A stretch of 61,298 nt of DNA from contig QQVO01000040.1 of assembly GCA_003388505.1 (NCBI GenBank), positions 1-61,298 on the forward strand. The letters are read 5' to 3'. Shown here piece after piece: positions 9,698 to 18,609 of the stretch (position 1 is the first letter of the stretch; every line of letters starts with the position of its first letter). The position numbers and the translations under genes were made by a program. The stretch comes from Planctomycetota bacterium. GTDB taxonomy: Bacteria > Planctomycetota > Planctomycetia > Planctomycetales > Planctomycetaceae. The notes below the pieces were generated by a model, which did not search any database, was not told where the DNA came from, and saw only the letters and a program-made list of their open reading frames with translations.

Positions 9698-10135
9698 ATG
9701 GGCAATCCAATCCCGAATCCGTCGGGCTGTTGCGGGATTCCCGCCTGTTGCGACGGAGCGTTCGTGCCTGATGTGATAGTGGCCACGTTCGAATCAATTT
9801 CTGGATGTGGATGTGCAGACGGCACAACGGTGGAGTTGGCCGGCTCCAAGCCCAACCCCGATCCGGCGTCCGGCACGGTCTGGGTGGGCGCCGGGCCGTT
9901 CGGGACGTGCGGCGGTGACGTCTCGATCGCCCTCCTCTGTGTGGCCGATGCCCATTGCGCCTTCAAATTGGACGTCGACTTCACCGGCTGCGCCGCGTCG
10001 GTCGACGGCAAGACGCCCGACAGTTGCGAATGCGATGCGAACACACCGCTCAATGTCGTTTTCGACAACATCCCTGTCGCTGGCTGTTGCAATGCGGGAC
10101 CTCCGGAAGAGGTCAAGATCACGATTACAGAGTAA
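9698..10135 (+). CDS. Cysteine-rich small protein, paralogue 2 of 3
   Basis: The 145-residue product shares the plan of the proteins at 6815 and 10222. It has NPSGCCGIPACC at the N-terminus, CGCADGT near residue 40, GPFGTCGGDVSIALLC in the middle and KITITE at the C-terminus. Function is unknown. The start ATG at 9698 follows a strong AAAGGAG ribosome binding site and lies one base after the methyltransferase stop. The conserved glycine-phenylalanine-glycine-x-C-G block shared with paralogue 1 suggests a folded beta domain with structural cysteines. Alternatives include a secreted structural protein or a substrate for modification by the neighbouring transferases. Confidence 0.8.
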   Translation: MGNPIPNPSGCCGIPACCDGAFVPDVIVATFESISGCGCADGTTVELAGSKPNPDPASGTVWVGAGPFGTCGGDVSIALLCVADAHCAFKLDVDFTGCAASVDGKTPDSCECDANTPLNVVFDNIPVAGCCNAGPPEEVKITITE

Positions 10136-10221
10136 GGAGCTTGAGATTGGTAAACAGAAAACGATTGGATACGGCAGTTCGGTGACTCGCGGCAGTTCCA
10201 AAAACTGCGAAGGAGCAATTT

Positions 10222-10626
10222 GTGGCTATTCAAAATCCTCATGGGTGCTGTGGCGTAGAAGTGGACTGCTGCGACGACCCGATGCCGGACGTCCTGCACG
10301 CGATGATTGAGGACAAGTCGAATTGTGCCTGCGCGGATGGAAAAACAGTGGCGCTCGCGTTCACCTCTCCTGGGGTCTGGCGCGGCGAAACGGATGTCTG
10401 TGGAACGACCTGGCGTCTTTCGTTTATGTGTGGCGGAGAAAATGGATCGTTGTCTCAGTTGGTTGGAGATACTCCTTTTCCGGGGTGCTCAATTGCGCCC
10501 CAGTACTGCGATTCGGGAGCCACTTGCGATCCAGTGCACATCGTCTTTTCAGGAATGAGTCCCGATCCCGCGTGCGACTGCGAAGGTCCCGCGCCGAGGA
10601 CTGTCGACGTGACGATCACGGAATGA
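10222..10626 (+). CDS. Cysteine-rich small protein, paralogue 3 of 3
   Basis: The 134-residue product begins NPHGCCGVEVDCC, almost identical to paralogue 1. It has NCACADGKTV, a shortened central region with DVCGTTWRLSFMCGG, and ends DVTITE. Translation probably starts at GTG 10222, 9 bases after an AAGGAG site. It is the most divergent of the three in the middle. Function is not known. Its position between paralogue 2 and the Cys/His-cassette protein keeps it within the same operon. Confidence 0.8.
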   Translation: MAIQNPHGCCGVEVDCCDDPMPDVLHAMIEDKSNCACADGKTVALAFTSPGVWRGETDVCGTTWRLSFMCGGENGSLSQLVGDTPFPGCSIAPQYCDSGATCDPVHIVFSGMSPDPACDCEGPAPRTVDVTITE

Positions 10627-10722
10627 CGTCCCGCACAACTCCGATGGTGAGACTATTTTGACCGCGACAGATTCGACTGGCACCAACACTCCAACGGGAT
10701 ATACGACGAGTCGAGGGACACG

Positions 10723-11220
10723 ATGAACTCCTGCCAGTGCCAACCTGAATCGTTTCCGTTCATGTGCCAGCGGCACGGCTGCCGGAAGACGGAGCACTGG
10801 CACAATCTGTGTCGCAAGCATGCCGGATACTTTCGGATGTGGGAAGAGGGACGCGGCCCCGGACAGCAGGTGGGACAGCCGCCGGGATGGCTGCGACGGG
10901 CCTGGAATTTCTGCCGGGCGGTCGTGCGACACGTCCGCAACTGGGCGCAGTACGCATCGCGGCGGGTCTACCGCGAGCGGCTGGCGATCTGCCGGGCGTG
11001 TCCGTCGCTCGACCCCGAGCGGATGGTCTGCCGCGAGAAAACGTGCGGCTGTTACGTCGAACGCAAGGCCCGCTGGGCCTCCGAAGAGTGCCCGCTGGGC
11101 AAGTGGCGGGCCGCCGGGTCACTGGATCGCGGACCATCCCAACAACAGCCCGGCGATGAACCGGGCGAATCGACCAGTCAGTTACGCACGTTACACCCTC
11201 AACCAACGACCAACGACTGA
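10723..11220 (+). CDS. Small protein with Cys/His cassette and a CPLGKW zinc-finger-like motif
   Basis: The 165-residue protein has two cysteine-rich modules. The N-terminal 50 residues repeat the cassette of the GT2 protein at 7231 (CQRHGCRKTEHWHNLCRK, then YFRMWEEGRGPGQ). Residues 85-130 carry C-x2-C spacing followed by CREKTCGCYVERKARW and ECPLGKW. This resembles the small zinc-binding motif ending in C-P-L-G-K-W seen in some phage and bacterial hypothetical proteins. No enzyme domain is visible. It sits directly before the RHS gene and may act as an adaptor between the glycosyltransferases and the cysteine-rich or RHS proteins. That role is inference. Confidence 0.75.
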   Translation: MNSCQCQPESFPFMCQRHGCRKTEHWHNLCRKHAGYFRMWEEGRGPGQQVGQPPGWLRRAWNFCRAVVRHVRNWAQYASRRVYRERLAICRACPSLDPERMVCREKTCGCYVERKARWASEECPLGKWRAAGSLDRGPSQQQPGDEPGESTSQLRTLHPQPTTND

Positions 11221-11280
11221 CAGCCGACAACCCAGACAGAACACAACCCGCGCTGACGCAGCGCTCAAGGAGAACGAACG

Positions 11281-14200
11281 ATGGCCAATTGCAGCTCCGG
11301 TTCCCAATGCGGTTCGGGCACCTGTCCGGCCCCTTCTTACACACCCTTTCCGGGGGACGACTTCGATCCGACCAGGTCGATCGGCGGCGGCGCGCAGCAG
11401 ACCGGCCTCCCGCTGACCTGCGGACCGGGCGGCGGAGGCGGGAACGGAAGCCCCGGCCCGTGCGACTGCGATTGCGACTGCGGCTGCAACGGGGCCGCAG
11501 GCGGCGGAGGAGCGGGCAACAAACCGGTCCGCGGCGGCAACACGGCCGGCGGAGGCGGGCTCGGCAGCGGACTGCAACTCGGCGCGCCGGCGGGGGCCGC
11601 CGCGCGGCCTGGGGTTTACGAGGCGTACGGGCAGTTCCAGGGGCAGGTCGGTTCGGGGCAGTCGAGCGGACGCTGGACGGCTCGCGGCGGCGGGATCTAC
11701 GACGCGCAGGGCGCGGCGGGCGGTAGCTGCGGTTGTGGCGGCGGTGCGGGGGCCGGCGGCAAGGGGCTGGGGGGCGTCGTCAACAGCGTGAACGGCAACC
11801 TCGGAGTGCCGGTGTCGCTGCCGCAGACGGTCTTCTCGATCACGCCCCCCTCGTTCGTCTACAACTCCCGCGCCTCGGGCGACGCCATCCAGTTCGGCAG
11901 CGGCGTGGCCGACCTCTATAACCCGACCGTCTCGGTCATCAGCAGCACCAGTGCGCAGGTCGTCTCCGGGCAGGGGGCCGCCCGCACCTACACCGGCAAG
12001 GACGCCAACGGCAAGTACCTCGCGCCGGAGGGGACCGCCAGCGCGCTGGTCGAGAACACAGGCGGCGGCTGGACCGAGACGCAGCCGAACGGCGTGAAGT
12101 GGGTCTACGAATCGACCGGGGCCCTGGAGCGGCTGCAGAACCCGGCCGGGGACCGCTGGACGATCCTCCACACGGGCGATTTGCTCTCGGCGATCGAGGA
12201 TCCGTACGGCCACCGGCTGACCTACACCTACGACGGCTCGGACAACCTGCGGTCGATCGTCGACCCCGGCGGACGCCGCACCAGCTTTACGATCGACGGG
12301 GCCAGCGATCTGACCAGCGTGCGGTATCCGGACGGCTCCCGGCTGACGATGGTTTACGATTCGTCGCACCGGTTGACGGCCTACGTCAACCCGGAGGGGG
12401 GCCGCAGCAGTTATACGTATGACGGCATCCGCCGGGTGACGTCGGCCACCGATCCGCTCGGCTGCAAGACGACGTTCGCCTACGGGCTGGCCAACACGAT
12501 CACCGACCCGCTGGGCGGCCTCACCACGCTGCTCTTCGACGACGACCGCAACGTGACGGCCGTCGTGAATCCCCTCGGCCACCGCCACACCTGGCTGTGG
12601 GACGAGGAGGGCCGCGTGACGGCGTCGATCGACGGCAACGGCCGCCGGACGACGTACGCCTACAGTACGCTCGGCAACCGCACGCCCGGGCTGAGCAGCG
12701 TCGTTGATCCGAGCGAACGGCGGACGACGGTTCTGTACGACTCGAACGATCGCCTGCAGGCCACAATCGATGCCCGCGGGAATCGCAGCACCTGGGTTTG
12801 GGACGGCACCGGCAACCGGACGGCCATCATTGACGCCGAGGGAAACCGGTTCAGCAGCATCTACAACGCGCACGGCCAGATTACGGCCAACCTCGACCCG
12901 CTGGGACACAGGAACACGTACGTGTACGACGGCGACGGCCGCCTGGTCGCGTCGCTCGACGGCGAGGGGAATCGGACTTCGTACGTGTTCAACAACGACG
13001 GGGCGCAGATCGCGATCGTCAACCCGCTCAGCCAACGCGTGACGACCATCCGCGACGCACTCGGCCGGCCTCTGGCGGTGGTGAACCCATTGGGTGAACG
13101 GACGACGACGGTTTACGACGCCGGCGGCGACCCGGTGGCGATGATCAATCCGCTGGGGAACCGGACGACGAGCGTGCATGACGCGGCCGGTCAGTTGATT
13201 GCGACGGTCAACCCGCTCGGGAACCGGACGTCGTTCGCTCATGACTGCAACGGCCAGCGAATCCGCGTGACGAACCCGCTCGGCGAGCACACGACAGCCG
13301 TGTACGACGACGGCGGACGGATGATCGCGAGCGTCGATCCGCTCGGCCGACGGACAACCCTCGGCTACGACGCGGCCGATCTGCGGATCACGGCAACAGA
13401 TGCAGCCGGAAATGTCACGACGACCGTCTACAACAGCGACTCGCTGCCGATCGCCACGATCAATCCGTTCGGCGACCGGACGTCGTACGCGTACGACGCG
13501 GTGCATAACCGGATTCAAACGAAGAATCCCCTCGGCGACATCTCGACGACCGTCTACGATGACCTCAACCGGCAGGTGGCCTCGGTGACGCCGCTCGGCA
13601 ATCGGTCAACGACCCTGTTCGACGCGGCGGGTCACCAGGTGGCCCAGATCAATCCGTTGGGTGACCGCTCGACGATGGTCTACGACAGCGCCAATCGGCG
13701 CGTCGCCGGCATCAATCCGCTCGGCGACCGATCCACAACGATCTACAACGCCGCGGGCCGGGCGGTGGCATCACTGAACGCCGTCGGTGCGCGAAGTACG
13801 ACCGTTTACAACGTTGCCGGACGGCCAATCGCGCGGATCAATCCCCTGGGGAATCGCAATACGACCGTCTACGACGATGCCGGACGCACGATTGCCGCTG
13901 TGAACCCGCTCGGGAATCGCAGCACGACGGTTTACGACGCCGCCAATCGCACGGTTGCCTCGGTCGACGCGCTGGGGAACCGCTCGACAACGATCTACGA
14001 CGATGCCAATCAGACGATCGGCTCGGTCAATCCCCTCGGGAAGCGATCGACGACGACTTATAACGCTGCTGGCCAAACAGTGGCGTCGATCACTCCGCTC
14101 GGGAACCGCACAACCAGCGTCTACGACTCAGCTGGACGCAGCGTCGCTCAGGTCAACGCGCTGGGGAACCGCAGCACATCGGTTTACGAAAAGAACCGCG

Positions 14201-15237
14201 TCGTCGCCAGCATCAACCCGTTGGGCAACCGATACACGTCTGTGTTCGACGATGCCGGCCGGACGATCGCCCGGATTGATCCACTCTCGAATCGCAGCAC
14301 CACCGTCTACAACGCCGAAGGCAACGTGATTGCTTCGATCGATCCGTTGGCGAACCGGTCGACGACCGTGTACGACGCGGCCGGCCGGACGATCGCGTCG
14401 GTTGACCCGCGCGGGAATCGGTCTACGACGGTCTACGATGCGGCCGGCCAGCGGGTCGCCGGTGTGAATCCGCTGGGCGACCGGACGACGAGCGTCTACG
14501 ATGATGCGGGCCGTCAGGTGGCCGTCATCGATGCACGGAACGAACGCACGACCAGCGTGCTCAACATTGCCGGGCAGACGGTCGCCGTCGTCAACGCCGA
14601 CAATGAGCGGACGACTTCCGTGTATGACGCGGCCAGTCAGCCGATCGCGACCGTCGACGCTAACGGCAATCGCAACACGACGGTCTACGACGCGGCTGGA
14701 CGAACGGTGGCGAGCATCGATCCGCTCGGCGATCGCAGTACGACCGTGTACGATGCGGCTTCGCAGCCGACTGTTTCGATCGATGCGGAAACCGAGCGAA
14801 CGACCACCGTCTACGATGACGACGGCCGAACGATCGCCCAAATCAACGCGATGGGAGATCGCAATACAACCGTGTACGACGCAATCAGCGCGACGACAGC
14901 CCTGATTGACGCTCGCGGCAATCGGTTCTCGTTCACATACGACGCGGCCGGGCAACGGACGCAATCGATCGATCCGCTCGATCGCCGGGTCACGTACAGC
15001 TACGACGCGGCGGGTCGGCAGGAATACCGGATCGATGCGCGCGGCAATCGTTCAACGTATGCCTACGATGCCGACAGCCGTTTGACGAGCCGGCAGTATC
15101 CGAACGGCACACGGGCGACATTTGCGTACGACGCAGCCGGCAACCGGACGACGACCGAGAACGCGGCCGTCACGGTGACCGCGACGTACGACGGCTTCAA
15201 CGACAAGGACTCGGTGACTACCGAGTACAAGGTGTGA
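11281..15237 (+). CDS. RHS/YD-repeat protein, large repeat half without RHS core
   Basis: The 1318-residue protein starts at ATG 11281 after a clear AAGGAG site. Its first 170 residues are rich in Gly and Cys, with a CDCDCDCGC block and long glycine runs. A DUF6531/RHS-like entry region follows (GNLGVPVSLPQTVFSITPPSFVYNS). From about residue 275 to the end it is a near-continuous array of roughly 48 YD repeats of 21 residues (for example NPLGNRTTTVYDAAGRTVASV, varied). RHS repeats form a hollow beta shell that encloses a toxin or cargo. This protein ends in repeats and has no RHS-associated core, which is carried by the next gene. No signal peptide is seen. Confidence 0.9.
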   Translation: MANCSSGSQCGSGTCPAPSYTPFPGDDFDPTRSIGGGAQQTGLPLTCGPGGGGGNGSPGPCDCDCDCGCNGAAGGGGAGNKPVRGGNTAGGGGLGSGLQLGAPAGAAARPGVYEAYGQFQGQVGSGQSSGRWTARGGGIYDAQGAAGGSCGCGGGAGAGGKGLGGVVNSVNGNLGVPVSLPQTVFSITPPSFVYNSRASGDAIQFGSGVADLYNPTVSVISSTSAQVVSGQGAARTYTGKDANGKYLAPEGTASALVENTGGGWTETQPNGVKWVYESTGALERLQNPAGDRWTILHTGDLLSAIEDPYGHRLTYTYDGSDNLRSIVDPGGRRTSFTIDGASDLTSVRYPDGSRLTMVYDSSHRLTAYVNPEGGRSSYTYDGIRRVTSATDPLGCKTTFAYGLANTITDPLGGLTTLLFDDDRNVTAVVNPLGHRHTWLWDEEGRVTASIDGNGRRTTYAYSTLGNRTPGLSSVVDPSERRTTVLYDSNDRLQATIDARGNRSTWVWDGTGNRTAIIDAEGNRFSSIYNAHGQITANLDPLGHRNTYVYDGDGRLVASLDGEGNRTSYVFNNDGAQIAIVNPLSQRVTTIRDALGRPLAVVNPLGERTTTVYDAGGDPVAMINPLGNRTTSVHDAAGQLIATVNPLGNRTSFAHDCNGQRIRVTNPLGEHTTAVYDDGGRMIASVDPLGRRTTLGYDAADLRITATDAAGNVTTTVYNSDSLPIATINPFGDRTSYAYDAVHNRIQTKNPLGDISTTVYDDLNRQVASVTPLGNRSTTLFDAAGHQVAQINPLGDRSTMVYDSANRRVAGINPLGDRSTTIYNAAGRAVASLNAVGARSTTVYNVAGRPIARINPLGNRNTTVYDDAGRTIAAVNPLGNRSTTVYDAANRTVASVDALGNRSTTIYDDANQTIGSVNPLGKRSTTTYNAAGQTVASITPLGNRTTSVYDSAGRSVAQVNALGNRSTSVYEKNRVVASINPLGNRYTSVFDDAGRTIARIDPLSNRSTTVYNAEGNVIASIDPLANRSTTVYDAAGRTIASVDPRGNRSTTVYDAAGQRVAGVNPLGDRTTSVYDDAGRQVAVIDARNERTTSVLNIAGQTVAVVNADNERTTSVYDAASQPIATVDANGNRNTTVYDAAGRTVASIDPLGDRSTTVYDAASQPTVSIDAETERTTTVYDDDGRTIAQINAMGDRNTTVYDAISATTALIDARGNRFSFTYDAAGQRTQSIDPLDRRVTYSYDAAGRQEYRIDARGNRSTYAYDADSRLTSRQYPNGTRATFAYDAAGNRTTTENAAVTVTATYDGFNDKDSVTTEYKV
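12190..15220 (+). repeat. Tandem 63-bp YD-repeat array
   Basis: About 48 in-frame copies of a roughly 63-base unit encode the RHS shell. Many adjacent units between 13070 and 14900 differ at only a few positions. They repeatedly spell N-P-L-G-N/D-R-x-T-T-V-Y-D, which suggests recent expansion or homogenisation by recombination. The array also leaves long spurious frames open on the opposite strand. Confidence 0.85.
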
Positions 15238-15341
15238 GAAAGCCCGCCGACGGTAATCGGCGAGTCCACGACCAGCAAACGCAAACTCAGGTTCCAATTT
15301 CGCGAACACAAACCGTACAATCCAGTTAAGGAGCAGCCGTT

Positions 15342-17261
15342 ATGGGCAGCCGCAAGAAGACGATTTCGTACCGGTATGACGCGGTCCGCAACCGGGTGGG
15401 GATGACGGATCCGGACGGGGGACGGTTTACATACAGCTACGACTCTGTGAACCGCATCAAGGAGGTCGTCAACCCGCAGGGGGATCGGACGACGTACGGT
15501 TACGATCCAGGCGGACGACGAACGGTCAAGAAACTGGCCAACGGCACGCGCGCGTCGTTCTCGTACGACGCGGCGAGCAACCTCACCCGGCTGGCCAATC
15601 TCAAGAGCGACGGCACGACGATCTCCAGCTTCGATTACGATTACGACAAAGTCGGCAACCGCACAGCAGTCCTGGAGGCGGACGGCAGCCGGGTCACCTG
15701 GAGTTACGATGCCACCTATCAGCTCACTGGAGAACACCGCACCGGCAGTAATGCGTACCGGGACACGTACACCTACGACCCGGCCGGAAACCGGCTGCTG
15801 AAGATCCACGACGGCGCCCGGACCAGCTACAGCTACGATGCGGCGAACCAGCTTCAGTGGAGCGAGGACGCCTCCGGACGGACGACGTACGCGTTCGACG
15901 CGGACGGCAACCAGGAACTGGTAATCGAGCCGAGCGGAGACCGCACGACAACCGCCTGGGACTACGAGAACCGCACCACGCTGGTGCAGCTTCCCTCAGG
16001 CATCCGCAACACAATGGCCTACGACCCGGACGGCCTGCGGGTGAAGCTGGAGGAGTCAGCCGGAACGAAGAAGTTCGTGTGGGATGAGCAGAACTACCTG
16101 GCGGAGACGGACGAAAACGACGACACGCAGGTGGTGTACACGAACGAGCCGAGGCTGTATGGCAACTTGGTCAGTCAGCGCCGTGGAAGTGACAGTCACT
16201 GGTATTACTTCGACGCCATCGGTTCGACGCGAGAACTGACCGACGCAAGCGAAAGCGTAACTGACACGCGACTCTACGATGCGTGGGGAGTGCCATCGGT
16301 CGCCACAGGTCCGACCATACTGTTATTCCAATTCTGTGGTAAACTTGGTTACGCGACGGATCTTGATACGAACATTGCATATGTTCGCCAACGCCATCTC
16401 ACCCCGGACAATGGTAGGTGGATGTGTGTCGATCCACGCTGGGCGCCAGTCATTCGAGACCGTTTTGTCTATGCTTCCAACTCTCCCGTGTTGATACTCG
16501 ATCCTTCTGGAGAGAGGGCTGTCGCCAGTGTCGAATACAAAGTATACGAAATGACGATCGAGCCGCCGCGCACTGCAAACACGGTGATTGCCGAAGTAAC
16601 ACTGACCCTTGACGCTACATATGACAGGTGCCACACCGTGTGCGGCCCAGTTTACCATTGTCCGGTGCCGTTGTGCTTCTGCGTGGGGGACATTGACATC
16701 TCGTTAGAGTTTGACTGGCACGCGCTCACCGACGGCTTTCAACACACGTTGGGCTCCGGACGGGGAACAAATCCGCTTCCGTCTTACGACATTGGCATGC
16801 TCGTCGGCGACGAGTGGATTCCATTGAGGTGGACGGGGAATCTCGACGATGACGGAAGACGTATTGCGAGAGACTCTCATTACCGAGGTACTGCACACCT
16901 CGGACAAGTGCCGTGCGCTGGACCTCAAACAGCTCTGGGTCGGGTAGGCGTATTTGGAGGACAGAACTTTCGTCAATACATTGACGCCGTTCGTGAAGAC
17001 TTGGGATCAAATCAAGCTCGTGACACATACGGTTACTTTACGATCTCCTACGATTTTGCATCATGGGGCCATTCGCCGAAGCCTTTAACCGACTTAGATC
17101 GACCGCCGCGAGGTTGCGGCGATGTCTTAATTGCAGAGGTCAACATGAGTGTTACGTCTGGAGGTGCTGTCGCATGGCCCCCAACGTCAAAAAGGCTAGA
17201 AGAGATCGATCGTTGGCCCCCACGAATTGATATTGGATACTCCGATGAACACATCAATTAG
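15342..17261 (+). CDS. RHS protein with RHS-associated core and variable C-terminal domain
   Basis: The 639-residue protein starts at ATG 15342 after a TAAGGAG site. Residues 1-330 are YD repeats continuing the register of the upstream RHS protein. The RHS-associated core lies near residues 280-390, with a divergent GYATDLDTNIAYVRQRHLTP motif (usual form: YD-x-x-TGLYYLRARYYDP), then GRWMCVDP and a DPSG end. About 245 residues of unrecognised C-terminal sequence follow, with a cysteine cluster (CHTVCGPVYHCPVPLCFC). Base composition drops in GC after about 16300. This is typical of exchangeable RHS C-terminal toxins or effectors. No catalytic motif is recognised in this domain. Confidence 0.85.
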   Translation: MGSRKKTISYRYDAVRNRVGMTDPDGGRFTYSYDSVNRIKEVVNPQGDRTTYGYDPGGRRTVKKLANGTRASFSYDAASNLTRLANLKSDGTTISSFDYDYDKVGNRTAVLEADGSRVTWSYDATYQLTGEHRTGSNAYRDTYTYDPAGNRLLKIHDGARTSYSYDAANQLQWSEDASGRTTYAFDADGNQELVIEPSGDRTTTAWDYENRTTLVQLPSGIRNTMAYDPDGLRVKLEESAGTKKFVWDEQNYLAETDENDDTQVVYTNEPRLYGNLVSQRRGSDSHWYYFDAIGSTRELTDASESVTDTRLYDAWGVPSVATGPTILLFQFCGKLGYATDLDTNIAYVRQRHLTPDNGRWMCVDPRWAPVIRDRFVYASNSPVLILDPSGERAVASVEYKVYEMTIEPPRTANTVIAEVTLTLDATYDRCHTVCGPVYHCPVPLCFCVGDIDISLEFDWHALTDGFQHTLGSGRGTNPLPSYDIGMLVGDEWIPLRWTGNLDDDGRRIARDSHYRGTAHLGQVPCAGPQTALGRVGVFGGQNFRQYIDAVREDLGSNQARDTYGYFTISYDFASWGHSPKPLTDLDRPPRGCGDVLIAEVNMSVTSGGAVAWPPTSKRLEEIDRWPPRIDIGYSDEHIN

Positions 17262-17859
17262 CGTCCTTTGCCACGAGAATGTTGCAACTGCAGGCCGACC
17301 ACTTTCACCACGAAACGGGGTCGCATGCTCGATTACAGCGCTAGTTCTGTTAAGTGCCGTATATGTTCTAAGGCCCAGCGTCATGCGACCACACACCACC
17401 GACGTCCAGCCAGTTCCGGAGGCGTCACCTTCGAGATCAATTGTACTCACTAGTGATGGGGAAAGCGCATACGTTTTATTTGAACTTGGCCCATCGAGGA
17501 CGCCTCACTTGAGTGCTGACGACTTCCGATGGTTATCTACCAAATCGCGGATTCGGCGTGTGTGGTTCGACGGCGTTACAATTGAGCCAAGGGGCTTGAG
17601 ATATTTGCGGAACATGCCCAACCTTCGTGATCTTGGCTTAGGCGCGTACAACCTGCAAGACTCCGATCTCAAGGCAATTTCGACGATGCACCAACTGGAA
17701 TCACTCTCGATTGGACGCTCTCAGGTTACAGACGAAGGTCTTGTTTATATTTATGGGTTGTCGAAATTGACATGGTTGGGCATCGCTCGTTCACAAGTTA
17801 CGAGCAGCGGAATCGCGGAGTTGCGTCGCCGATTGCCGCAGCTCCGTCATGTTGAGTAA
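17245..17859 (+). CDS. Membrane-anchored leucine-rich-repeat protein
   Basis: The start is placed at ATG 17245, inside the last codons of the RHS gene (17-base overlap), giving 204 residues. One transmembrane segment lies near residues 30-48 (VACSITALVLLSAVYVL). The C-terminal half has LRR-type units: LRYLRNMPNLRDLGLGAYN, LKAISTMHQLESLSIGRSQ, LVYIYGLSKLTWLGIARSQ. Local GC is lower than in the RHS repeats. LRR proteins are common in planctomycetes. The overlap with the RHS C-terminal region makes an immunity or partner role possible but unproven. Confidence 0.7.
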   Translation: MNTSISVLCHENVATAGRPLSPRNGVACSITALVLLSAVYVLRPSVMRPHTTDVQPVPEASPSRSIVLTSDGESAYVLFELGPSRTPHLSADDFRWLSTKSRIRRVWFDGVTIEPRGLRYLRNMPNLRDLGLGAYNLQDSDLKAISTMHQLESLSIGRSQVTDEGLVYIYGLSKLTWLGIARSQVTSSGIAELRRRLPQLRHVE

Positions 17860-17886
17860 ACGTAAGACTCCTACAGGGAGCAGTGT

Positions 17887-18132
17887 ATGCGATACTGGCA
17901 ATGCAGCAAGATCGTGGCCTGGATGAGCGTTGCCACGTCTATTCATCTGGAATGCGCCACTATAGATGTCGCCGTTCATTCTGAAGTCGCGTCAATTGCT
18001 GGTAGTGATTACCGATTGAAGGTCAAGGAAGGGCGTCGGCTGGCATTGGAGTACTCGGAGAGGGACGCGCATGCTGCGAAGAAAGAAGCAACGCATTCTC
18101 CCTTTTCGTTCGACGGTGAGGTGAGCTCATAA
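17887..18132 (+). CDS. Small hypothetical protein
   Basis: The 81-residue product has a weakly hydrophobic N-terminus (IVAWMSVATSIHLECATIDVAV) and a charged C-terminal half. ATG 17887 follows an AGGGAG sequence at a reasonable distance. I do not recognise a family. It lies 27 bases after the LRR gene, within the low-GC segment behind the RHS C-terminal domain. It is therefore a candidate immunity or cargo-associated protein by position only. Confidence 0.5.
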   Translation: MRYWQCSKIVAWMSVATSIHLECATIDVAVHSEVASIAGSDYRLKVKEGRRLALEYSERDAHAAKKEATHSPFSFDGEVSS

Positions 18133-18147
18133 TTCGAGGATTCCGTT

Positions 18148-18537
18148 TTGATCGAAACTTCTCAATTCACCGAGGTGGCACTTTCACGGTGGGGGAGCTC
18201 ATCGCTCGTCGCTCTTGTCGAGGTCCGGCAAGATGCAGGTGTCCTGTACCTTTGCCTGACGTTCACCGCAGCGAAGGCGAGTGAATCGGCGAATGTGATC
18301 GAGCCAACTACCACCGTGGTAATGCGTTCAGAGGGGAATCCGCGAATACTAGCATTGCCAGGGACGAGGCAAGGCGATTTGCTTGTTGCGGTCATTGGAT
18401 GGATGACTCACAATAAGCCAGGCGCGATTGAGACAGGACAGATGCGATTCGATGGCTGCCCTAATCCTGAGTCGATTTCTGGCTGTGTCGGCGCCTCTTC
18501 TCTGGAGTATGATGCTCAGTCATTCGATTTTCCTTGA
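18148..18537 (+). CDS. Hypothetical protein downstream of RHS C-terminal module
   Basis: The 129-residue product is taken from TTG 18148, preceded by GAGGA. It is predicted to be mostly beta strand (SLVALVEVRQDAGVLYLCLTFTAA, LLVAVIGWMTH) with no signal peptide or membrane segment. I do not recognise a family. Spacing of 15 bases from the preceding gene suggests co-transcription. Like its neighbours it is lower in GC than the RHS repeats, consistent with acquisition together with the variable RHS end. Confidence 0.5.
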   Translation: MIETSQFTEVALSRWGSSSLVALVEVRQDAGVLYLCLTFTAAKASESANVIEPTTTVVMRSEGNPRILALPGTRQGDLLVAVIGWMTHNKPGAIETGQMRFDGCPNPESISGCVGASSLEYDAQSFDFP

Positions 18538-18609
18538 CAGTCCCAATGTGCGCTAGCAGTTGTGGCAGTATTTGACTTTTCACACGCCCTCGAATGTTCG
18601 GAGGCCGTC

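Noticed and set aside
11191-13518. Long minus-strand open frame of 775 codons across the RHS repeats
   Set aside because: It mirrors the 63-bp repeat period of the sense RHS gene, is a repetitive Arg/Val-rich translation and has no start signal.
12190-15220. CRISPR-like array suggested by regular repeats
   Set aside because: The periodicity is an in-frame 63-bp coding repeat without distinct spacers or cas genes.
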